This document shows positions 1-5,478 of a stretch of DNA of 5,768 nucleotides, in pieces. The DNA lies in contig JAITHY010000095.1 of the NCBI GenBank assembly GCA_031279715.1, positions 1 through 5,768 of the forward strand, read 5' to 3'. The notes beneath the pieces were generated by a model. That model was not told where the DNA came from, ran no database searches, and was given only the letters and a program-made list of their open reading frames with translations. The DNA is from Verrucomicrobiales bacterium. GTDB taxonomy: Bacteria > Verrucomicrobiota > Verrucomicrobiia > Methylacidiphilales > JAAUTS01. A program made the position numbers and the translations under genes. Every line of letters starts with the position of its first letter. Positions within the stretch are counted from its first letter, which is position 1.

Positions 1-992
1 GCGAGTATCAAATTCGCGTGGCGCGCATGACGCCGCAGGGGAGGGGGAATTTGCAGGAACAATTCGAGGCGCTGAAACGCAAGCTGCAAGCCGAGGGTTT
101 GTTCGACGCGGAGCGCAAGCGGACGCTGCCGTTGTTCCCGGAAAAAATCGCCGTCGTCACCTCGCCGACGGGCGCGGCATTACGCGACTTTTTGCAGATT
201 ATCCACCGACGCTGCCCGCGGCTGACGGTGCAGGTTTTCGGCGCGCGGGTACAGGGTGATGGCGCGGCGGGGGAAGTTGCCGCTGCCATTGACGAGTTGA
301 ACCGGCTCGCTGAGGCTGACGTCATCATCGTCACGCGCGGCGGTGGGAGCTTGGAAGATCTGTGGGCGTTCAACGAGGAAGTCGTCGCGCGCGCCGTGGC
401 AATGTCGGCGATTCCCGTCATTAGCGGCGTCGGGCACGAGATTGATTTCACCATTTGCGATTTCGCCGCCGACCTGCGCGCGCCGACACCGTCAGCGGCG
501 GCGGAGTTGGTGAGCCTCGCTGACAGTGAATGGCGGGAACGACTCGCCGGTTTTGAAAACGATTTGCGCCGCGCTGTGGATGATTATTTGGAAAAATGCC
601 GTTGGCAACTTGCCTCGCACCGCGACCATTACGTTTTCCGCGAGCCGGTGAGAATCGTCGAGCATATGTCCCAGCGACTGGATGATTTTGACGGCGCTTT
701 GCGACGCGGCTTGTCACTGTCAGCGGAACACTCACGGGACAAAGTGAAAAATCTGGGGCAAAGATGGGATCTGGCGGCGCCGGCGCGGAAATTTGCCGAG
801 TTTAGAAAACTCCTGCAAGCCAAAGCCGCCCAACTTCGCCTGCTCTCTCCGCAACAAACTTTGCAACGCGGCTACGCCATCATCTTCAACGCTGAGGGCG
901 GGGTGCTGCGAAACAAACGCGCCCTGTCAGCGGCGCGCGACATCAAACTTCGGGTCGCTGACGGTGAGGTGGGGGCACGGGTACAATCCTGA
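1..992 (+). CDS. xseA: Exodeoxyribonuclease VII large subunit, 5'-truncated by the window edge
   Basis: This is the catalytic subunit of exonuclease VII, a cytoplasmic nuclease that degrades single-stranded DNA from both ends to oligonucleotides. The frame is open from position 3, and the residues before the first in-frame GTG (18) already match the family (EYQIRV, like QYQLIV in E. coli), so the true start and the N-terminal OB-fold lie upstream. Visible in order: KLQAEGLFD (about 78-104), TGAALRD with Asp at 186-188, GARVQGD (about 240-260), TRGGGSLEDLW with Arg at 336-338, and GHEIDFTICDFAADLRAPTP with His at 435-437 and Asp at 444-446. These Asp, Arg, His and Asp positions correspond, from memory, to the catalytic D155, R205, H238 and D241 of E. 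coli. A helical, coiled-coil-like stretch (about 510-840) follows, some 20 residues shorter than I recall for E. coli, and then the family C-terminal SPQQTLQRGYAI (about 849-884). It ends in TGA at 990-992. Identification is very secure. Confidence 0.96.
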   Translation, partial: EYQIRVARMTPQGRGNLQEQFEALKRKLQAEGLFDAERKRTLPLFPEKIAVVTSPTGAALRDFLQIIHRRCPRLTVQVFGARVQGDGAAGEVAAAIDELNRLAEADVIIVTRGGGSLEDLWAFNEEVVARAVAMSAIPVISGVGHEIDFTICDFAADLRAPTPSAAAELVSLADSEWRERLAGFENDLRRAVDDYLEKCRWQLASHRDHYVFREPVRIVEHMSQRLDDFDGALRRGLSLSAEHSRDKVKNLGQRWDLAAPARKFAEFRKLLQAKAAQLRLLSPQQTLQRGYAIIFNAEGGVLRNKRALSAARDIKLRVADGEVGARVQS

Positions 993-1010
993 CAATTTCG
1001 CCCCGTCAAA

Positions 1011-1053
1011 AACACGTTCGCATCTGATGCGGACTGTTATTTAACATTTTTTT
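1011..1053 (+). terminator. Candidate intrinsic terminator after xseA
   Basis: The left arm 1011-1023 pairs with 1027-1038 around a CTG loop. This gives 12 base pairs with one G-U (1018/1032) and one bulged C (1015). A T7 tract lies at 1047-1053. The tract begins 8 nt after the stem instead of directly at it, so this is not a textbook terminator. A second, weaker hairpin, TGTT-ATTT-AACA (1035-1046), abuts the T7 and would compete for the same TGTT bases. The A5 at 1008-1012 means that in the minus direction the stem is followed by a short T-run, a bidirectional arrangement. Its place 19 nt after the xseA stop supports the reading. Its activity is inferred only. Confidence 0.4.
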
Positions 1054-1116
1054 GCCCGGCTCGCGTGTTCAGCGGGAAAAGTTTAAGCTAGACGAGCGGA
1101 GCGATTGGCTGTTTGA

Positions 1117-1122
1117 TAGAAT
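1117..1122 (+). promoter_or_regulatory. Possible -10 element (TAGAAT) for xseB
   Basis: TAGAAT matches the sigma-70 -10 consensus TATAAT at five of six positions and ends 9 nt before the xseB ATG. It would place the RNA start only about 3 nt ahead of the ATG, giving a leaderless or near-leaderless message, in keeping with the absence of a Shine-Dalgarno sequence. No good -35 hexamer is present at 16-18 nt spacing. The call is weak and rests on position and on a similar arrangement before argG. Confidence 0.22.
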
Positions 1123-1131
1123 GTTACCAAT

Positions 1132-1428
1132 ATGGCCAAGAGCAAGGACAGTTTGACTTTTGAGAACGCAATCGCGCGGTTGGAGGAAATCGTGGAGCGG
1201 ATGGAGTCGGCGGAGCTGCCGCTGGATCACGTCATCAGCAGTTACGAGGAGGGCATGAAATTGCTGGCGTTTTGCGGCGAGAAACTTGCGGCGGCGGAGC
1301 GGAAGATTGAGTTGCTGACGCGGGACAAGACGGGGAAATTGCGACGCGGGGAACTGGACGCAAAAGGCGCTGACGATGACGAGTCAAAGGCGCCGCTCAC
1401 TCCGAAGGATGAAATCTCACTTTTTTGA
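1132..1428 (+). CDS. xseB: Exodeoxyribonuclease VII small subunit
   Basis: This 98-residue protein is the small subunit that binds the coiled-coil region of XseA to make active exonuclease VII. Residues 8-65 carry the family's helical hairpin: TFENAIARLEEIVERMES, then ELPLDHVISSYEEGMKLL, then EKLAAAERKIELL. These line up well with E. coli XseB (80 residues). The last 30 or so residues are an extra, charged, probably flexible tail ending DEISLF, whose last five residues resemble the sliding-clamp-binding consensus QL(S/D)LF. The ATG at 1132 is chosen because the family homology starts a few residues later. There is no Shine-Dalgarno sequence; a GGAG at 1098-1101 is too far away. It lies 139 nt after xseA, behind a candidate terminator, and 6 nt before dxs, so it probably leads the dxs transcript and is not simply co-transcribed with xseA. 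The stop is TGA. Confidence 0.95.
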   Translation: MAKSKDSLTFENAIARLEEIVERMESAELPLDHVISSYEEGMKLLAFCGEKLAAAERKIELLTRDKTGKLRRGELDAKGADDDESKAPLTPKDEISLF

Positions 1429-1434
1429 AAAATT

Positions 1435-3318
1435 ATGGCACGCATTCTAGACACCATCGACAGTCCGGCGGATTTGAAAAAAGTTCCGTTGGAGCAGTTG
1501 CCGACGCTGGCGCGGGAAATTCGAGACGAACTTGTCACGGTGGCGAGCAAAAACGGCGGGCATCTTGGTCCCAACCTCGGCGTGGTGGAGTTGTGCATCG
1601 CCATGCACTATACCTTCGACACGCTGACAGACAACTTCACCTTCGACGTCAGCCACCAGTCGTATGTCCACAAGTTGCTGACCGGACGGCGCAGGCAGTT
1701 TCACACCATCCGGCAGGGCGGGGGACTCAACGGTTTCATGAACCGCACGGAAAGCCCGCACGACAGTTTTGGCGCGGGGCACGCGGGAACGGCGCTGTCA
1801 GCGGCGCTGGGGATGGCGAAGGCGCGGGATATGCGCGGGAGCAAGGAGCACGTCGTCGCGCTGGCTGGTGACGCGGCACTGACTTGCGGGGTCACGTACG
1901 AGGCCCTGAACAACATTGCCACGACGACCAAGCGCATGATCGTCGTGCTGAACGATAACAAATGGTCGATTGACAAAAACGTCGGCGCCATCGCCAATTA
2001 TCTGAACAACATCGTCACCAACGAGAACTACTCCCACCTGCACGAACGCGCGGCGAAATTCATCGAGCGCATCGGCGGCTCCACGGCGGCGCGCATCCTC
2101 CGGCGCGCGGAGGAAGTCACCAAGGGTTTCCTGCTGCCAAGCGTGATTTTCGAGGAACTGGGGCTGACTTATTACGGCCCCGTGGGCGGGCACGACATCC
2201 CGACACTTATCAAGACATTTGAGTTTCTCAAGCAGCAGGAACATCCCGTGCTGCTCCACGTCATCACCGAGAAAGGGCGCGGCTACGAGCCGGCGATGAC
2301 ACGGCGCAAAGCCTTCCACGGCACGCCCGCGTTCAACCCCAGCACGGGCGAGACCGCCAGCACCGGCACCACACCGACGTTTTCCCAATTACTCGGCGAC
2401 CACTTGGCGAGATTCGCCGAGACCAATGACAAACTCGTCGCCATCACCTGCGCCATGCCGAACGGCACGGGGTTGGAGCGGTTCCAGCCGAAGTTTCCCG
2501 AACGTTATTTCGACGTGGGCATCGCCGAGGAACACGCTGTCATCTTCGCGGCGGGCATGGCGACCAAGGGCTACAAGCCGGTTGTGTCGATTTATTCGAC
2601 ATTCATGCAACGCGCGTTCGACATGATCATGCACGACGTGTGCCTGCAAAATCTGCCGGTGGTGTTTTGCATGGACCGCGGCGGCATCAGCGGCGATGAC
2701 GGGCCGACGCACCACGGTCTGTTTGACATCGCCTACTTCCGCTGCGTACCGAACGCAATTCACATGTCGCCAAAGGACGAGGACGAATTTGTCGACATGC
2801 TTTACACGGCCACGCAGCACGGCGGCCCCATCGCGTTGCGTTACCCGCGCGGCACCGGCAGCGGCGCGAAAATCAAGGCGCGGCCGCTGACCGTGCCCAT
2901 CGGCAAAGCCGAGGTCATCAAGGAGGGGCGGCAGGTGGCGATTTGGTTTTACGGACGCATGGGCGACATGGCGCGGGAATTGGCGGACCAACTGGAGGCG
3001 CGCGGTTACGCCGCCGCCATTGTCAACGCCCGCTTTGCCAAGCCGCTGGACACCGCCACATTGGCAAAATACGGCGCTGACGCCGACCTGATTATCACGC
3101 TGGAAGATCATGCGCTGATGGGCGGCTTCGGCAGCGCGGTATTGGAAGAATTATCCGCGCTGAAATCCACGACGCCGGTGGTGCGCGCAGGCTGGCCGGA
3201 TCTGTTTATTGAACATGGCAAGGAGAGCGAATTGCGCGAGGCCTACGGGCTGAGCGTCAGCGGTGTGCTGGAAAAAACCGGGCCGTACCTGCAAAAAATC
3301 AAGCCGGCTCGCGGTTGA
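1435..3318 (+). CDS. dxs: 1-deoxy-D-xylulose-5-phosphate synthase
   Basis: This cytoplasmic enzyme condenses pyruvate and glyceraldehyde 3-phosphate, with thiamine diphosphate and Mg2+, to 1-deoxy-D-xylulose 5-phosphate, the first step of the MEP isoprenoid pathway and also a precursor of thiamine and pyridoxal. At 627 residues it is full length (E. coli 620). Domain I (about 1-310) has GGHLGPNLG (His43), DVSHQSYVHKLLTGR (His74) and the cofactor motif GDA (145-147) to NDN (173-175). Domain II (about 315-480) has GIAEEHA with the catalytic Glu365, Tyr387, Arg393, DRGG (Arg415) and GDDGPTHHG (Asp422, His426), then RYPRG (Arg472). Domain III (about 490-620) is the transketolase C-terminal fold. 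Three family positions differ: GDA for GDG, NDNK for NDNE, and GPVGGHD for GPVDGHD. The first two match the verrucomicrobial type as I recall it. The ATG at 1435 lies 6 nt after the xseB stop, in the same frame and without a Shine-Dalgarno sequence, which suggests coupled translation. In E. coli ispA sits between xseB and dxs; here it is absent. Confidence 0.97.
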   Translation: MARILDTIDSPADLKKVPLEQLPTLAREIRDELVTVASKNGGHLGPNLGVVELCIAMHYTFDTLTDNFTFDVSHQSYVHKLLTGRRRQFHTIRQGGGLNGFMNRTESPHDSFGAGHAGTALSAALGMAKARDMRGSKEHVVALAGDAALTCGVTYEALNNIATTTKRMIVVLNDNKWSIDKNVGAIANYLNNIVTNENYSHLHERAAKFIERIGGSTAARILRRAEEVTKGFLLPSVIFEELGLTYYGPVGGHDIPTLIKTFEFLKQQEHPVLLHVITEKGRGYEPAMTRRKAFHGTPAFNPSTGETASTGTTPTFSQLLGDHLARFAETNDKLVAITCAMPNGTGLERFQPKFPERYFDVGIAEEHAVIFAAGMATKGYKPVVSIYSTFMQRAFDMIMHDVCLQNLPVVFCMDRGGISGDDGPTHHGLFDIAYFRCVPNAIHMSPKDEDEFVDMLYTATQHGGPIALRYPRGTGSGAKIKARPLTVPIGKAEVIKEGRQVAIWFYGRMGDMARELADQLEARGYAAAIVNARFAKPLDTATLAKYGADADLIITLEDHALMGGFGSAVLEELSALKSTTPVVRAGWPDLFIEHGKESELREAYGLSVSGVLEKTGPYLQKIKPARG

Positions 3319-3324
3319 TTGCGT

Positions 3325-5445
3325 ATGAAAAAAATCGACCCGCGACGTTTGGTAAAAACCGGACTGCTGACGCTGCTCATGCTCAACGGCGCGTGGTCGG
3401 CGTCAGCGGCGGGCGGACTGGGAAAAGGAGCAATTCCCGCCTGGGTGAAGTTGCGCCATCAACAACCGCCACCCGCCGATTGCGTGCCAAACCCATCAGG
3501 GCTGGAGTATTTGTTTTATGACGAGCAGGTGAATGTCAGCGGCGCGGAATATTTTTCCCATCACGCTTATCAAATCGTCTCGCAGGAAGGGCTTTCGGAG
3601 GGCGCGGAAATCAAAATTTTGTTCGACCCTGAATATCAGTCCGTCACGCTACACCGGCTCAATGTCTGGCGCGGCGGCAAGGCAACGGACCACGCTGACG
3701 CCGGCAAATTTAAAATCATTCAGCAAGAGCGGGAACTCAGCCGCCGCATTTACAACGGCGAATGCACCGCGCTGTTTTTCATTCCCGACATCCGCGTCGG
3801 CGATGTGGTGGAAATGGCATCGACGACGCGGGGACGCAACCCGATTTTCGGCGAACATTACAGCGACGAGTTCACCGTCAGCGGCAACTCGCCGTTCCGG
3901 GAGCAAACCATTCGGCTGATTCCAGCGCCGGGACGCCCGCTGACGGCGCGCTGGTTGGGCGGGCAGCCGCGGATGATGACTGAGCAACGCGCGGGTGGTG
4001 AATTGCTCTGGCGGGTGGGTGCGACGCCGGCAGTGTGGTGGGAAAACGGCGCGCCGGATTGGTTCCCGCAATATCCGGCGCTGCAAGTCAGCGATTTTTC
4101 CTCATGGTCAGCGGTGATTGAATGGGTGCTGCCGATTTATCAGTTGCCATCGTCAGCGGGCAAATTATTGCGCGAGCAGGCAAAAAAATTTTACGCCGCC
4201 GCTGACCATGCGGAGGCGCGGGCGGTGGCGGCGGTCGATTTTGTGCAGAAAGAAGTGCGTTATTTAGGCATGGAAACGGGCGCGGGATCGCACCGGCCGT
4301 CGCCGCCGGACATTGTGTTGGAGCGGCGTTTTGGTGATTGCAAGGACAAGGCGCTGCTGCTGACGGCGTTGCTGCGGGAACTGGGCGTCGCGGCGGCGCC
4401 GGTGCTGGTGAACACCAGTTGGCGCGGGCGAACGGATGAATTATTGCCGGGCACGAATGCGTTCGACCACGTCGTCGTGTTGGTGAGCATCAGCGGTTCG
4501 TCGTGGTTGATTGACGCCACCGCTGATTATCAGGCGGGCGCACGGCTCGCTGACCGTCACATGGGAGTTTATGGCAGCGGCCTTGTCGTGCGGACGGGGG
4601 AGAGCGGGTTGACCAAATTTGAACTTGGCCGGCACGACACCGGCGGCGTGCAGATTGACGAGCGTTTCATCATCAAGGATTACCACTCGCCCGTGACGTT
4701 CACCGTCGCGACCCTTTACCGCGGACAGGCTGCCGATGACGTGCGCGAGGAGTTTGCCACCCTCTCGCGCGAGCAAATTGCCAGGGATTATCGCGACTAT
4801 TATTCAAAAGCTTATCCGAGCCTCAGGATGACAGAGCCGGTGAAGATGCATGATGACACAAGCAATAACACGCTGGCGGTGGTTGAGCGTTATGAGATCG
4901 ACCGGTTTTTCGAGTCGAAGCAAGCGGACAAGCGTAAAATTTTCGCTGAGATTGACACCTTGTATTTGCACTCCTATTTGCCGCGCGCCAACTCGCAGGG
5001 ACGCCGCTCGCCGTTGGAAATGAACAATTATCCGCGCAGTGTCAGCGTGACCACGCGGGTCGAGTTTCCCGACGCCTGGGTGGTCGGAACAACGGAGCGG
5101 AAAACGGACACGCGGTGGTTCAGTCACAGCGTCAGCGAGCACAATGTCGGCTCGCGCATCGTGGAACGTCAACACCGGCTGGGCGTCAAGACTGACACCG
5201 TGCCGCCGGAGGAGTTGGGCGAGTATCTCGCCAGACGCAAGCAAGTGCTGGACACCAGCGGGGTGCGCTTCACCCACAGCCAGCCACCCGCCGCCGAGCG
5301 TGTCCTTTCGCCAAAGGCGCTGCTGGTGATACTGGTGGTCGCGCTGGGTATCATCGTCAGCGGCGTGGCATTGGTCGCGCTCGTGATTTGCAAAGCGACA
5401 CGCCGGTCATCACCACCGCCGCTGCCCTCTGAAAATCGACATTGA
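3325..5445 (+). CDS. Secreted, membrane-anchored DUF3857/transglutaminase-like protein
   Basis: This 706-residue protein belongs to the DUF3857-plus-transglutaminase-core family, whose biological role is not established. Residues 1-28 form a Sec signal peptide: a basic KK/RR start, the hydrophobic GLLTLLML and an ASA cleavage site before Ala29. The DUF3857 domain spans about 58-200 (YLFYDEQVNV, FDPEYQSVTLHRLNVWRGG, RVGDVVE, GRNPIFGEHYSDEF). The papain-like transglutaminase core spans about 285-405 (RYLGMETGAGSHRPSPPD, RRFGDCKDKALLL, AFDHVVV, LIDATADY). Its triad Cys339, His382 and Asp397 is intact, so protease-, amidase- or transamidase-type activity is possible. A third beta-rich part (about 440-600) follows, then one transmembrane helix (about 664-689) and a short basic, proline-rich tail ending in ENRH. 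The layout implies an extracytoplasmic catalytic part with the tail inside. ATG 3325 is preferred to TTG 3319, which touches the dxs stop. It begins 6 nt after dxs and is probably co-transcribed with it, but nothing visible links it to isoprenoid synthesis. Confidence 0.9.
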   Translation: MKKIDPRRLVKTGLLTLLMLNGAWSASAAGGLGKGAIPAWVKLRHQQPPPADCVPNPSGLEYLFYDEQVNVSGAEYFSHHAYQIVSQEGLSEGAEIKILFDPEYQSVTLHRLNVWRGGKATDHADAGKFKIIQQERELSRRIYNGECTALFFIPDIRVGDVVEMASTTRGRNPIFGEHYSDEFTVSGNSPFREQTIRLIPAPGRPLTARWLGGQPRMMTEQRAGGELLWRVGATPAVWWENGAPDWFPQYPALQVSDFSSWSAVIEWVLPIYQLPSSAGKLLREQAKKFYAAADHAEARAVAAVDFVQKEVRYLGMETGAGSHRPSPPDIVLERRFGDCKDKALLLTALLRELGVAAAPVLVNTSWRGRTDELLPGTNAFDHVVVLVSISGSSWLIDATADYQAGARLADRHMGVYGSGLVVRTGESGLTKFELGRHDTGGVQIDERFIIKDYHSPVTFTVATLYRGQAADDVREEFATLSREQIARDYRDYYSKAYPSLRMTEPVKMHDDTSNNTLAVVERYEIDRFFESKQADKRKIFAEIDTLYLHSYLPRANSQGRRSPLEMNNYPRSVSVTTRVEFPDAWVVGTTERKTDTRWFSHSVSEHNVGSRIVERQHRLGVKTDTVPPEELGEYLARRKQVLDTSGVRFTHSQPPAAERVLSPKALLVILVVALGIIVSGVALVALVICKATRRSSPPPLPSENRH

Positions 5446-5469
5446 TTCCCGCTGACGATGAACTATCAT
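5442..5469 (+). promoter_or_regulatory. Possible start-proximal promoter for argG
   Basis: TTGATT (5442-5447, four of six matches to TTGACA) and TATCAT (5464-5469, five of six matches to TATAAT) are separated by 16 nt. The -10-like box ends 9 nt before the argG ATG at 5479, the same distance as the TAGAAT box before xseB. The RNA start would fall about 3 nt before the ATG, giving a near-leaderless message. One copy of the CGCTGAC heptamer (5450-5456) lies in the spacer. Chance matches of this quality are common, so the call is tentative. Confidence 0.28.
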
Positions 5470-5478
5470 CTCTCGCGC

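Larger units (their letters stand above)
491..5456. repeat. Dispersed over-represented heptamer GTCAGCG/CGCTGAC (25 copies)
   Basis: Hand count. GTCAGCG starts at 491, 719, 926, 1797, 3256, 3402, 3535, 3877, 4087, 4107, 4152, 5041, 5131 and 5356. CGCTGAC starts at 518, 956, 1368, 1622, 2885, 3075, 3693, 3938, 4200, 4548 and 5450. With equal base frequencies about 0.7 copies would be expected in both orientations, and about one with allowance for high GC. Fifteen copies extend to GTCAGCGG/CCGCTGAC. Twenty-four lie in genes, in four codon registers (Ser-Ala, Val-Ser, Ala-Asp, Leu-Thr), and one lies between genes before argG. The sites are dispersed single words, not an array. Their function is unknown; codon-pair preference is the main alternative to a DNA-level role. 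Confidence 0.7.

Noticed and set aside
18..20. GTG at 18 as the start of xseA
   Set aside because: The frame is open to the left edge and the residues before it match the family, so the gene begins outside the window.
1055..1076. Hairpin CCCGGCT / AGCGGG in the xseA-xseB gap
   Set aside because: Only six pairs with a bulge and a 9-nt loop, followed by A-rich, not T-rich, sequence.
1421..1433. T6 followed by GAAAAATT at the xseB end as a terminator or slippery site
   Set aside because: No GC-rich stem precedes the T-run, and a shift there would enter only a non-homologous shadow frame.
1798..3111. Long antisense open frames opposite dxs (196 and 240 codons)
   Set aside because: They lie entirely opposite a strongly conserved gene, have no recognisable domains and are Arg/Val/Gly/His-rich in the way expected of GC-rich antisense frames.
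3319..3321. TTG directly after the dxs stop as the start of the DUF3857 gene
   Set aside because: ATG at 3325 is two codons later and gives a better signal peptide beginning with Lys-Lys.
3649..4086. Antisense frame of 145 codons opposite the DUF3857 gene, and similar frames at 4441-4776 and 4804-5277
   Set aside because: No family resemblance; low-complexity antisense composition over a well-supported + strand gene.
990..5445. All four complete stops are TGA, raising TGA recoding
   Set aside because: Each TGA falls at or near where the family C-terminus is expected and is followed by a new gene start or a gap, so TGA acts as a normal stop.
5458..5460. In-frame ATG at 5458 as the argG start
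   Set aside because: It adds seven residues without family match; the ATG at 5479 gives the standard N-terminus.
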